DNA of 64,000 nucleotides, taken from Dissophora ornata. Lineage: Eukaryota > Mortierellomycota > Mortierellomycetes > Mortierellales > Mortierellaceae. Shown piece by piece: positions 9,628-21,701 of the stretch (the stretch's first letter is position 1; the number at the start of each line of letters is the position of its first letter). The stretch lies in NCBI GenBank assembly GCA_025201705.1, contig MU616621.1, positions 1 through 64,000 on the forward strand, given 5' to 3'. The position numbers and the translations under genes were made by a program. The notes beneath the pieces are model-generated. The model searched no databases, had not been told where the DNA came from, and saw only the letters and a list, made by a program, of their open reading frames with translations.

Positions 9628-12600
9628 CTACACCAGAGCCGGCTCACCTACGGCTCCGCTTTGCAATAGGAGCCGTTTATTAAGTCGGCTTAACCCTGCC
9701 ACGTCTTGTACAGATGTATTCCACAAAAGAAGCATCTCTGGCCTGGATCTCCAATGCAACCGTACGAAACACTCATTCCCATCTTCTATGATCTGCCACA
9801 ACCGTACTGAACCGCGGCTACATCCAGTAACAATATGATTATTGTCGGACGTCGGTCTCCAGGAGATGCTATTTACCGCATCGTCGTTTTGAATCACTAC
9901 ACGACACTCACCCGACGCAACATCCCACAGCCGCACTGTCTGGTCCCAACTGCCAGACGCAATCTGATCTCCTTTTGGCGAATACACGACGACATTAACA
10001 GCCCATCCGTGGCCGCTCAAGGTGTGACAGCAATCTCCGGTTTCAACATCCCACAGCCGCACCGTCTTGTCCTGACTGCCAGAGGCAATATGATCTCCAT
10101 TTGGNNNNNNNNNNNNNNNNNNNNNNNNNNNNNNNNNNNNNNNNNNNNNNNNNNNNNNNNNNNNNNNNNNNNNNNNNNNNNNNNNNNNNNNNNNNNNNNN
10201 NNNNNNNNNNNNNNNNNNNNNNNNNNNNNNNNNNNNNNNNNNNNNNNNNNNNNNNNNNNNNNNNNNNNNNNNNNNNNNNNNNNNNNNNNNNNNNNNNNNN
10301 NNNNNNNNNNNNNNNNNNNNNNNNNNNNNNNNNNNNNNNNNNNNNNNNNNNNNNNNNNNNNNNNNNNNNNNNNNNNNNNNNNNNNNNNNNNNNNNNNNNN
10401 NNNNNNNNNNNNNNNNNNNNNNNNNNNNNNNNNNNNNNNNNNNNNNNNNNNNNNNNNNNNNNNNNNNNNNNNNNNNNNNNNNNNNNNNNNNNNNNNNNNN
10501 NNNNNNNNNNNNNNNNNNNNNNNNNNNNNNNNNNNNNNNNNNNNNNNNNNNNNNNNNNNNNNNNNNNNNNNNNNNNNNNNNNNNNNNNNNNNNNNNNNNN
10601 NNNNNNNNNNNNNNNNNNNNNNNNNNNNNNNNNNNNNNTCCATGTATGGCCACTCAAGGTATGGCGGCAATATCCGGTTTCAACATCCCACAGCCGTACT
10701 GTCTTGTCATCACTGCCAGACGCAATCTGATATCCTTTTGGCGAATACACGACGCTCGTAACATTGCCACTATGGCTGCTGATGCTGGAGCGGTCATCTC
10801 CGATTTCAACATCCCACAGCCGCACTGTCTTGTCATTACTGCCAGACGCAATCTGATCTCCATTTGGCGAATACACGACGCTCAAAACATTGTCACTATG
10901 GCCGCTCAAAGTTTGGAGGCAATCTCCGGTTTCAACATCCCACAGCCGCACTGTCTTATCATCACTGCCAGATGCAATCTGATCTCCTTTTGGCGAATAC
11001 ACGACGCTCGTGATATTGTTACTATGGCCGCTCAAGGTGTGGCGGCAATCTCCGGTCTCAACATCCCACAGCCGCACCGTCCTGTCGTTACTGCTAGACG
11101 CAATCTGATTTCCTTTTGGAGAATATACGACGCTCGTAACAACCCATGTATGACCGCTCAAGGTGTGGCGGCAATCTCCAGTTTGAACATCCCATAACCG
11201 CACTGTGTTGTCGTGGCTGCCAGACGCAATCTGATCTCCTTTTGGCGAATAGACGACGCTCGAAACATAGTAAGTATGGCCGCTCAAGGTTTGGTGGCAA
11301 TCTCCGGTCTCAACATCCCATAGCCGCACTGTCTTATCATTACTACCAGACGCAATCTGATCTCCTCTTGGCGAATACACAACACTCGCAACATTGCCGC
11401 TATGGCCACTCAAGATGTGGCGGCAATCTCCGGTTTCAACATCCCACAGCCGTACTGTCTCGTCTTCGCTGCTAGACGCAATCTGACCTCCTTTTGGTGA
11501 ATACACGACGCTCGAAACATAGTGAGTATGACCGCTCAAGGTGTGGCGGCAATATCCGGTTTCAACATCCCATAACCGCACTGTGTTGTCGTGGCTGCCA
11601 GACGCAATCTGACCTCCTTTTGGCGAATACGCAACGACCATAACTCTGTCACTATGACCACTCAAGGACTTCGTTTTTTCCCAACCGGATGTTGTAAAGA
11701 TGCTAATGTTGCCACCGTAAAGACCAACTGCGAATGTTTTGCCATCTGGCGAATATACGCAACAATTCACTTCACTCTCTTCTTGGAGAAATGGCAATTC
11801 GCTGAACTGTACGCCTGCCATCTGCGCCCCGCTTAAATCTGCTTCGCGAAGCGATGCACTGCGAAGAATCACGTTTCTCATATCCGCTCCCTGCAACTGA
11901 GCTGATTCAAATGCGCCATGACTCAGATCTGCCCCCGGAATCCGTATGCCTTGTAAATCTACCCCATTAAACTGCTCCCCTGACCTAATCAATATCGTCA
12001 TCGCATTGGCTGCTGCTCTGCCCACCGTTTCGAGCTCTGCCGTTTCTGTTTTTGATCGCTCGATTACCGCCAGTAGCTGTTTCTTGAAGAGAGGCTCCTG
12101 TTGAACACGCTCGGCTAAGAATCGCAGAATCGACGGCTCTCCCACAAAACTCCTGAGTCCTAAAGACGATTCGAGCTCCGGCAATTCAATGGCGTCAACC
12201 ACCTTCTCAACAACACCTTGGTTCTCATAGCCAAAATCTAAATTGACGTTCCCTCGACGTGATGCCGATGCTGTTGGCTCCGCCGTCCTAGGTCCTTCAG
12301 TCCCTCCTACATGCGGTTCAAATACCGCTCGTGCCAAACTGTACTCAAAAAGTGATTGATGGAGAAACCGGTACTGGTTGCCGCTGCGCTTCAAAGGACA
12401 GGCCTCACGTAGAAGTTTCGTCTCATCCTCCTGACCGAAGAACGCTTCTTTCCATGTTCCTTGATCCCGGGATGACGGATACTCGACCACAGAATTACCC
12501 GATTGATTCTGAAAGATTGCCGTCGCCAAGTCTTTCAAATACTTGATACCTTTTTGCGTGAACCCCTCATCCGACAACCTCTCGAACGCTATCTTTCCTT

Positions 12601-15595
12601 GCCCGCTGACCGTCTCAATTAGTCGTATATAGCCACGATCTAGCCATTGTTCCACAAACTGGTCATACAGTGCCACTCTAGTGATACGGGCCGCAGAGAG
12701 GGTTTGTCCTGGATTTGCCATGGTTGGCAAAACCTGCAACGTCAACGTTAACAGAAACGGGTTCGTCACCAGGTCTCTCAATCCTGGAATCCGATCAAGC
12801 GCTTGTAAGTAATCATCAGTCTTCCATTGCGGACCGCTAGCTGACACAAACTTCTTGACATAATCCTGAATCTGATCCTTGGTGAACGGAGCAATGGCTG
12901 CCTCTTGAAATAGGGAGGAATCTTCTAGGCGATTACGGTCTCCTGGCTGAAAGCGATCTCGATAGTTGGGGCCAAGGTACTCGCTGCGGCAACTGATCAC
13001 CATTTGAGCCCGCCATCCTCCTTGTAGATTCATTCGGTTGCTCTTGTACAAGTTTTGCGTCTGACGACTCTCATCATACCCGTCACAAATCAAGATGAAC
13101 TCGCGGTGGTCCTTCAGCTCTTGTATTTGAGGCTCTGTGAACCCTTCGTCCTGTAGTTGTTTGGCGACCAGATTATGTTCAGGGCTCTGGATAGCTGCTA
13201 ACGTGATGAAGAGTGGGATCCGGCCGTCGTTTTTTTTATACTTGCTCCATAGATCGCATTCGAGCTCCTGATTAAAGGTTGATTTTCCCGCTCCAGAATC
13301 GCCCAGCACCAAAAACACCTTTTTCTCACTCCCAAGGAACTCCACGACTTTATCCATCAAAGGGAAAAGGGTGTCGTAGCTGGCTTTTAGGCTGGCCGTG
13401 GCCTGTGGAGAAATGTATACTGATTTACTTCTCTCTTCTAATCGTCGAACTTTGAGTTGGCGCAAACGGGCTTCCGCATCCAAATTGTTTTTTTGAACGC
13501 GGTCGAGCAGGGACTTTGACAACATCGAGGGTAAGGCGACTTTCAATGGATGTGGGCCTGGACCGCCCTCTATACACACTCGGTAGAGCGCTTGCTTTTC
13601 CTCATCACCATCCGTTTCTAACTCCTGGAGCAGTGCTTTGGCAGCTATAGCATTTAAATGAACTGATACGTTAGTATTTGACTACATGCCTGTAGCCATT
13701 GCAAGCATTCTCATTATCTTTCTCTCCCCGCCTCGCACCTTGCGTTTCTCTTCCAGACGAAGCTGAAAGCTGCATAAGAATATCGATTATTAACTGCTTG
13801 ATGTTGGCATAATTGCCCCAGGCTTTGTCGTTTCGATACATCTCCCCTAGAAATGCAATAGCACTTGTACGAGAGTCGCCATCGCACTGATCATTAGAAG
13901 CGAGCTCCCCGAGACGCTGGCATAATCCCCATTGAAAGGCGGGATCACGACGGCAAGGTGCTTCACAGACCAGTTTCTTGAACTCGATGAGCTGACCATT
14001 TCGAAGAAAGACATCTACACCGCGCAATGCCGGATACCAGGCACGTTTGCGACTAAAGCTCAATCCCTCCTTGAGACACTCTAGAAATTGTTGTCCGCTT
14101 TCAGCTAGAGCGCTAACGTCTTGATACGCGCTTTTGGCTGCTGCAAAGACCTCCGCCGCTCCATCAAACCCTTCTTGAATATGGCTCAAGCCTTCCACAA
14201 ACTGGTTGAGGTCCAAGCCTTTCACTGCGCTCACCAAACCTGCTACTCCCTTGACCACTTTCCCTGTGCGCCTCTGCGTCGCTTGCCAGGGAGTTTCATC
14301 ATCCGGGACGTAAAGCAATACCTGAGAGGCGTAGGCTGCTTGATAGACCAGGTGCGGGTCAGCGTCGCCCTCTAGATTATGCAAATAGGCAGCGAGAGGT
14401 GCGTGGAGATTTTCACGATCTAGACCCTTGACCTTAGTATCAGCCATGGCATCCAATACGCGTGACACTGTTAACGTTAATTGGTTGATGTAATCTGGCG
14501 ACTGCTCGTGAGTGCTTCTTAAGCGACTACTGATGAGCTCCAGTATCTTGACCAGATTATCGGCGTTGAGGTGACCAGGAATAGAGCGTTGGACTAGCTG
14601 TGACAGTCCTTCGAGGAGATCGAAATCCAGCAACTCTGATTGCTCAATGCCATGGAAAAACTGCTGGAGTAATTTTTGAAGTTCGTGTTTCTCGAGAATC
14701 GGGACCAGGCACACGACTTCTGCGACAACATTCGCATCTTTGAGTTCATCGTGAGTGAATTCCTTGAGTATGTTGATCACCAGTATCCTTAACCTTTCGT
14801 GCTCGTCTGAGTCAAATTCAATGGCCTTTAGCCACTCGCACTCGGACTGATCGAGTGCGTCCTCGTTGAATTGCTTAAGCTGCAAAAGGGCAAGGCAGTG
14901 AACGAGCTGGGATATGTTCTCGAGACGGCCATCGACTTTTGGCAACTTGTTTATGTCAGGGGGCTGATCCATATCCTTTGCAAAGATGTGCGGAGGGATT
15001 GTTACAATGTCGCGGCTTGAGCAATCCTGAATCGGAGAACGAGGAGGGGAAGTGGGAGGGGACACTGCGAGAACGGCGGACGGATACGCAGCAGGCTCCA
15101 CGATGGGACTTGTAGAGGGACCTGCAACCGGAGGCGAGTTGACGTTGTTGGAGCGAGAGGACGATTGGCTTGGCAACTGAACACGCCCTCTGTAACATAT
15201 TGAATTTGCAACATCGTAGTGCGGTCAGATATATGACTCTTGATCATCCAGCAAAGAATACTGCTGTCGCTTACATACCCCCATTTTTCTCCATTCTTGC
15301 AGTTGTCATGTGCTTTGCTGCGACGCCCCAAACCCTCCAGCAGTTTACCGAGCTCAAAATAAGTGGTCGCAATCTCATTGCACAGGGCTCTATCCTCAGC
15401 GCGTGAAGACGAAACATAAGTCTTTCTCGCAGATGTTCTTATGCGAGCCAAGGCTGTTTCTGCATCGTTGCATAACGACAGAGTCATCTCTGGACTCCTT
15501 GCTTTGCGCGCATTCTCCAAATGGAGATTGGCCAAATCCAACGCTGTTTCTGGCGTGAGAACACTTCTCCATGGTGAAAACGGACTGCTGAGCAT
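9628..15595 (-). CDS. STAND NTPase: NACHT, pentapeptide-like repeats and WD40 propeller
   Basis: Exon 1 15595-15279, exon 2 15189-13739 and exon 3 13644-9628 join in phase; the last is broken by a run of N. The N-terminal 590 residues are helical and carry no named domain (TETALDLANLHLENARKA, ENISQLVHCLALLQLKQF). A NACHT module follows with Walker A GDSGAGKST (about residue 700) and Walker B FILICDGYDE. A short pentapeptide-like block (GADLSHGAFESAQLQGADM, about 1150-1195) leads to at least 12 visible WD40 repeats, most almost identical. This is the layout of fungal NOD-like receptors: a signal-sensing repeat domain behind an NTPase switch. The frame shifts across the gap, so the gap length is probably wrong. 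A second, inverted copy starts at 62853. Confidence 0.85.
9890..11790 (-). repeat. Tandem 126-bp WD40-coding repeats
   Basis: Units of 42 codons recur at exact 126-bp spacing; for example, the word GACGCTC appears at 10751, 10877, 11003, 11129 and 11255 on the plus strand. Each unit encodes the frame YSPKGDQIASGSxDxTVRLW followed by DVETGDCxxTLSGHxxxV. The x positions vary between units while the rest is nearly constant. Nine units precede the gap and three follow it. Confidence 0.9.
10105..10638. other. Assembly gap (534 N)
   Basis: Run of N inside the WD40 repeat array. The reading frame on its two sides differs by one base, so the true gap length differs from 534, and an unknown number of repeat units (about four would fit) is missing. 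Confidence 0.97.
13645..13738 (-). other. Intron 2 of the STAND gene with a TACTAAC branch point
   Basis: Donor CAAG|GTGCGA and acceptor GCTATAG bracket about 94 nt. The word AATACTAACG, a perfect branch-point consensus, lies about 30 nt before the acceptor. Splicing restores the frame between the helical N-terminal region and the segment leading into NACHT. Confidence 0.7.
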
Positions 15596-16623
15596 ATCGA
15601 TTTCTGATCACCCACTTGCTTATTTTTTTTCCCGTGTTCCTAATTATCCGAGAATATATTTGATTGCAGTATTAGCGACTCTAATGTCAAGCACCGGAAG
15701 GCTGGAGTAACCAGAGAGTGCACTAAACACTTGATTAATAGGATAGGATATGGGTTTATAAAGGATACGATGTGGCTCTGAGGCTATAGTCGTAGCAGAA
15801 GATTTGATGTGTTTCTTTAGATCACAATGATGCTTAATACTCAATGCCCGTCATTGAATGGGCGCGCTCGGTCATCATTTTTCAGATGCTTATGAAGCAC
15901 TACTTGAGGACTGACAGGGAGTAGTGGCTCACCTCAAACACAAATCTGCGTTCTTGTTGTTCAAAACGGTCGTCACAGGACCAACGTACCAAGGCCGTTG
16001 AGCAGAGTAATGCTCTTCACTTCTAGCAGAGATGGTTGTTGTGAAACGTAAAGAGTCATTATCTACCGCACATATATACCCACTATCCTAAACTACGTAC
16101 ACTCTGACCGCAGCAGTTCTAAAACAATGACCGGCTCGAGTAACCTGATCCAGGAACGGACAGGCATATGCTATTGCGGATTACCTATGACGGCTACTGC
16201 ACTGTGCTTAATCAGGTCCTGTCGACAGGAACGAGATCCAAAGTGAAGATAGAAAGGAAGATATTCGGTGACAGTCACCGTGGGATTGACTTGTCGTGGG
16301 TGTAGCAGCGGAAAAGTGAGAGAAAGGGATGAAAGAGATATTTCCCCCATCGTGGAAGAACATTTTCTTTTTTTGCCTCGTACCCTCACCCTTGTGTAAC
16401 TTGTCATGGGCTCTCTTTGAAAATGGACAGTCATCCAAACTCATATGCTGCTCCGCCTCTCGCCCTCGGCCTTGTCCCGCCATCAACAACAGAACCTCAT
16501 GCAATCCGTCGTGGCCCGTTTTTCTCGTGCTTCTTGGAGTCTAGAACGTCTCGAGTTGTGCAATGTGACTCTAAAAGTGCAGGCCATACGTGGGAAATGC
16601 GGCAGTGCAGAGCGGGAACAAGA
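15596..16623 (-). repeat. 5' flank of STAND gene 1, inverted duplicate of 61838-62852
   Basis: The upstream sequence of the first STAND gene is similar in reverse complement to that of the second. Shared words include TTAATCAGGTCCTGTCGACA (16208-16227), AACAACAGAACCTCATGCAA (16485-16504) and GGGAAATGCGGCAGTGCAGA (16591-16610). Insertions and deletions have accumulated. No gene is visible in it. Confidence 0.75.
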
Positions 16624-17931
16624 GGGAATACAGCGTGCACGGTTCCCGGACACACCACACCGCAGTTTGACCTACAAGTCAGGCACCAGGCGAAAATAAC
16701 GAATTCATCAGCGTCTGTTGTTTTGGCATTATTTCATCTCTCGTCCTTTAATATCTGTACCACTGCGCGGAGGGTTGGTGGGAGTTGTAGAATTGGTCTT
16801 CTACAGTCGTATTCGCTCGATATTCCTCTGCCATTTGTGGGCAACCCATGGCAAATGTGCTTTGCCCTAAAGGTTTTGCGTGTATGTAGATGCTGATCGT
16901 AACGCAGAATATTGTGTCGTATTGCTGACGAAAACTGCAGAGAAGGTAAGAGGATCGTCACATCGACAAACGCGTTGACGACTATGCGAGTCATCGACTG
17001 CTACACTTTAACTCTTACGATCGACAGTTTCGAGTCGGGACTTTTGACTCGAACGTTGGGCAAACCGCATTTGTGGCTTTTTTGTGCTGTTCTTAACTAT
17101 GGCATCTCGCCATCGATTTCAGCACGCATCCCAAGGCGTATACTAACAATCCCAGGAACCATAACATTGAAACAATGCCGTCCTCACGCCGGACTACTGG
17201 ATCCATCCCATTGCCCAACTTTTTTCTCTCTCAAAGACCTCAAATAAGAAATGCTAGATCTTGTAAGTCATCTTCCAGTCCTTTTGCCCTTCTGTGTAAT
17301 TTTGCCTGTTGAAGAGCGCTGTGCCAATGGTAGGCGTTTGTCTATTGCACTGATTCTTGTAAGTCTCTTGGCTTGCATTCCGAGCATGTATAGAAATCGC
17401 CACAGTCATCTATCCACGTTGGCATTCACCATGCATGGTTTTTTTTCCTTTCTTTCTTTTCGCTGATGTTAAAAAAATGGCTTGCCCTCAGTTTTCGGGT
17501 ATCCTACAGGGCAAGTCCTCCGCGGCCTTCACAAAGGACCTACACTCCAGACATGCGCGTGTGCATCATACTTGTTCTGTCCAGAGTTTTCGCTGGCAAA
17601 GGACGAGGACTGGTTTACGGGCGTCCGGAGACTACCACTACTCCACCTCTCGACATCTGAATAGACAATTCGGATCCATATTGTGAAACTGCAATTCCCC
17701 AAAGAATCACTTCAACAGGGTGCTTGGAAGTCCTGGAAAACCTCATTTCAAGCTGCATTGCGATCGTCGACTACGCGATGGCATGCGACAATAATTAAGT
17801 CCTCGGATTGTATTGTTACGATACAGGTTTATCTTGTCTGTCCTCGACATCAAACGACTTACAACGGTGGACAATGAGCACTAGTGGGTCCAAAATGAGG
17901 TAGCTCAGAATAGGGCAACACACGTTAGCGC
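16624..17931. other. Intergenic region; no gene seen
   Basis: Only short frames without family character. Several poly-T stretches (about 17439-17480) are present. Similarity to the second STAND flank is lost here. Confidence 0.4.
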
Positions 17932-17938
17932 TTAAATA
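17932..17938 (+). promoter_or_regulatory. Possible TATA box of the first beta-solenoid gene
   Basis: TTAAATA about 180 nt before the start codon. A CT-rich and then CA-rich leader follows, with a (CA)n run at 18072-18090. Confidence 0.35.
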
Positions 17939-18058
17939 CAAAAGGCTTTTTGTCTCGCTCTCTCCATCATCACCACCACAAACCTCTCGAGACACTTTTT
18001 GTTCTACTTTTCTCTAATCTCTGTTTTGAGCACACTCTCTTCGCCACTCCTCTCCTTT

Positions 18059-18090
<32 letters not shown>

Positions 18091-18117
18091 GCACTCACTC
18101 ACAAAAAATCTAGAACT

Positions 18118-19467
18118 ATGCTCCTCTGCAGCCCCGCACCAAAACCCATCATCCCCGCACGCGTCCCTCACCGCAGCACCACTTTCGACGCGGAGGTGTA
18201 CTGCAATATCTTCTTTTGTGCGGAGGGCAGGATGTCTGGAAAAATCTACCTAATCCACGGTGATTCCGAGGCGGACGATCCCTGTTTAGGTCTCATTTGG
18301 ATTCGCGTTTGGGTCATCAACGAGAATGATGCGAAAGAAGTGACTCTGAAGCCGAGCTTTAATGAAAAGACGCGCACATTTACTGTGAAGGTAACGATAG
18401 AAACTTGGTCGTGTTTCTGTCTCTTGTGCCCTACCTATCCGTTTTTAATTTGACGCGTCGACTAAATGTTTTTTTTTGTGACATTTGTCTCCAGGTACTC
18501 AACTCAGGTACAAACAACATCTACCACGAAACCATCATCCAATACCCTCGCACGACAACCAGCACCAGCTCTCTCAAGATCGAGGCACCAAGCACTTCCC
18601 TGCAAGGCGAAGGTCTCGACAATCTCTTCTTCACCACCATCCGAGCCGATCTCACCAACGGCGCCATCGCCCTGGAAACTCTCCGTGCTGACTCGGTCAA
18701 TCTCGAAACCACGAACGGCGGCATCTCTGGTACATACCAAGCAGGTCATATCGACTGTAGCACCTCCAACGGCCACATTACTGTAAAGCTCGACCTCCGA
18801 GATGCACGTGATGGGAAACAATCCATGGTCACCACCAAAACCGTGAATGCATCGGTGGATGTCCAGGTCAAGGCGACAAGGACAACAAGAGGTCTCAAAA
18901 TGAAGAGCTTGGCCAAGAATGGGAATGTTAAGGTCGATGCTTTGATCGAAAAGGCCGACAGAGGCTCCTATGTCAAGACCGAGTCCGGGAATGGCAAGAT
19001 TGACTTTAATCTGAATGCTGGCAAGTCGCAGCAGCCACTCGAGGTCGTGAACTTGACTTCAAATGGAGCAATTGAGTCAACGGTGGTTCTTCCACCCAAT
19101 CAGTATTTCAGCGGTCTTGTAGAGTCCTCTAACGCGCCCGTTAAGGTCGAGTTGGTACGTTTTCCCTTTTATCTCCCTCAAAAGTCGTGTACATGTACGA
19201 CGCCAAGACTGAACATTGATATGCGATCTTGATTTCTAATAGAAAGGAGAGTTTGAGGGACGGTTTGACATGAAGACATACCATGATCGCGCAGTCATTG
19301 AAGGCCAAGACCTTGAACTCGAGCAGGACGACGAGTCGATCAAGCGCGGATACCGCGTACGCAATAGACCCAGTAGCATCAAGGTCCTCAGCACAAATGG
19401 ACCGACGACTTTGCGCTTTTTACCATCGCCGTCGTGTTCGTGTTCGGCCTCTGACAAGCAGAGCTAG
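18118..19467 (+). CDS. Beta-solenoid-like protein (DUF4097-type repeats), paralogue A
   Basis: Exons 18118-18390, 18495-19154 and 19243-19467 give 385 residues. Exon 1 encodes a short N-terminal domain (RMSGKIYLIHGDSEADD, IRVWVINEN). Exon 2 encodes repeated strands with alternating Ser/Asn turns (LTNGAIALETLRADSVNLET, STSNGHITVKLDLRDA, LAKNGNVKVDALIEKADRGS), as in bacterial DUF4097/adhesin-like right-handed solenoids. Exon 3 adds two more strands ending in TTLRFLPSPS. No signal peptide or TM segment is visible, so it is probably cytosolic. It is followed by a tandem paralogue (20099) and has a third at 40091 on the other strand. The DUF4097 likeness is inference from the repeat pattern; function is unknown. 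Confidence 0.75.
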
Positions 19468-20098
19468 AAGTAGACGCTCGCTTTTGGGAGTGGCCCGTGG
19501 AGTGATTTGGAATTCCTCTCCAAAATAGCTGAACCCACCGAGGGTTAACAAAGAGAGATTGGCAGCATCTCCTCCCCACCGTGAGGTTTCTGAAAAAAAA
19601 AACGCTGGGATTTTACACATCCACCAGCGTTCACGAAATTAAAGTCGCTTTCGCAAAAACAACCAACGTTTTCCGGCTTTGAGATACTCTTGGTAGCATA
19701 TCGTCAGTGCTCGATTAAACAAAACACATAAAAAAAATGCCCAGTCTAGTTGATCTGAGCCATTGCTAATTGGCGTTTGTGTGAACATGAGGCGTGCTCC
19801 TCTCCGTTCTCCGTCTTGTACGGGGCGCAAAATACGAAACGCGTCGGTTAGCCAAGACAAACAAAAAAAAATGGTGTAACCGAATCTGACCGTGCGAATA
19901 AGTCCTTGCGAGCTCGCGGCGTCTGTCTGTCTGTCTGTTTTGCCGAGCCTTGGCAAACAAAATTTTTATTTGCTCGACTTACCGCACTTTGTATAAAAAG
20001 GACCACAACGTCGTTCTTTTCTTTCACTCTTCTTTGTCTGTCTATCAACAAAACTCCATCTTTTCTTCTCACTGCAACCCGGAAACACTAACAACACC
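19468..20098. other. Spacer between beta-solenoid genes A and B
   Basis: Holds the 3' region of gene A and the promoter of gene B. A CTGT tandem run is at 19921-19938 and poly-A tracts are present. No gene seen. Confidence 0.5.
19992..19998 (+). promoter_or_regulatory. TATA box of beta-solenoid gene B
   Basis: TATAAAA 107 nt before the start codon, followed by a pyrimidine-rich leader (20010-20095). Confidence 0.6.
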
Positions 20099-21493
20099 AT
20101 GTTCTCCTCATTCTGCGGCCCCACATCGCGTCCCAACATCCCCGTCCGTATCCCGAATGACGATACGACGTTCAACCCAAAGGAATACCCTAACGTCGCC
20201 GTTGTCGCCAAGGGCAGGATGAGCGGCAAGGTCCGTCTTGTTCATGGCGGTGCCGAGACCGACGAATCGGGTCTTGGCCTAATCTCAACCCGTATTTGGG
20301 TCATCAAGGAGGGCCACAAGGAAGATGTAACCATCACACCCACCTTTGACGACAAGACTTTCACCTTCTTGTTGGAGGTAAGAGAGACAACCTGGAGCCA
20401 TTCAATCTTAAGAAACGACGCCGTTTTTTTTATATAATACCACGCGTCTGTTGCTCATCTCATACTTCCTTTGTTAACGCCTTGATCTCTAGGCGCCAAC
20501 TGGCTGGGGCTCAAATAGCATCTACCACGAAACCATGATCCAATACCCTCGCACAACATCTACTATCGATTCGCTCTCAGTCTCAGTCCCCAACACCTCT
20601 CTCAGAGGCGACGGCCTCCATAACCTCCTCTTCGGGTCCATCCAAACCGCTCTTTCCAACGGCTCCATCAGTCTCGACGTCATCCGCACCGACATTGCCC
20701 GTTTGCGATCCTCCAACGGCTTCATCTCTGGCACCTTCGAAGCTGGCCATGTCGATTTCAACACCTCAAACGGCCATATCACTGCAAAGCTCAACATCCG
20801 AGACGCACTCGACGGGAGACAATCTGTCGTCACTACCCATACCTCGAATGCGTCAGTCGATGTTCATGTCACGGCTACAGAGACTGCCCGAGGTCTTTGG
20901 ATGGAGAACATTTCGAGTAACGGCCAAATGAAAGTCGGTGCGTTGGTTGGAAAAGCCGATCGGGCGTCGTGGATCAAAGCCTCGACAAGCAACTCCAAGC
21001 TTGATTTCAATGTGGATGGAAGCCAGTCGGGACAGCCACTCGAGATTGCAAACTCGACTTCAAACAGCGGAATTGTCTCCTCCGTGATGGTGCCCGCTGG
21101 CCAGGAATTCAAGGGCTCTGCAAGCTCCTCCAACTCGAATGTCACGGTCAACTTGGTACATTATTTTTTGCTTTTTTTCTTCTATTCACCTATTTTCATT
21201 GTAAATTGAGGGGAGCAGAGCGCGCCCAAGACTGACAAACAAGCCTATTTGCTTAATATCTGACATAGACTGAGGACTTTGAGGGGAGGTTCGAGCTTTC
21301 AACAAGCAACGGTCAAGCAGTCGTCGAAGGATCAGAGCTCGAGCTCGAAGTGGATAACAAGTCTACTAAGCGCGGTTACCGCGTTCATGATGGACCCAGC
21401 AAGTTCAGGGTCACCAGTTCCAACGGATCCACCTCCCTACGCTTTTATCCATTTGGCCAGAGCCTGGCTTCAAGCGAGAATGAGAAGCTGTAA
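20099..21493 (+). CDS. Beta-solenoid-like protein (DUF4097-type repeats), paralogue B
   Basis: Exons 20099-20377, 20493-21155 and 21269-21493 give 388 residues. Compared with paralogue A, exon 3 has the same length (225 nt) and exon 2 is three bases longer. The strand repeats are clear (LSNGSISLDVIRTDIARLRS, NTSNGHITAKLNIRDALDGR, ISSNGQMKVGALVGKADRAS). The start context AACACCATGTT and the TATA box 107 nt upstream support the start. Tandem orientation with A and very similar exon structure indicate gene duplication. No targeting signal or catalytic motif is seen. Confidence 0.8.
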
Positions 21494-21701
21494 AAACAAA
21501 AGGAACGGATACTGGTCTTGACCGCGTTATAGGTCATTCATAGCAGTTTTAGCAATCCGCAATAACACCAGTAACCAACATTTGTTTTGTTTTCATTGCA
21601 CCTGTGATTGTGTATCAGGATCATCGTCCCCCCTTTTTTTTATTACTATCGCCCTCTGTGACCATTACGAGGAGATGAAGTGTAAAAAAAGGTGGTTTCC
21701 T

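Noticed and set aside
10043..10104. End of the long WD40 frame after the gap (KWRSYCLWQSG...)
   Set aside because: Out of frame only because the N run has the wrong length; the correct reading continues to 9628.
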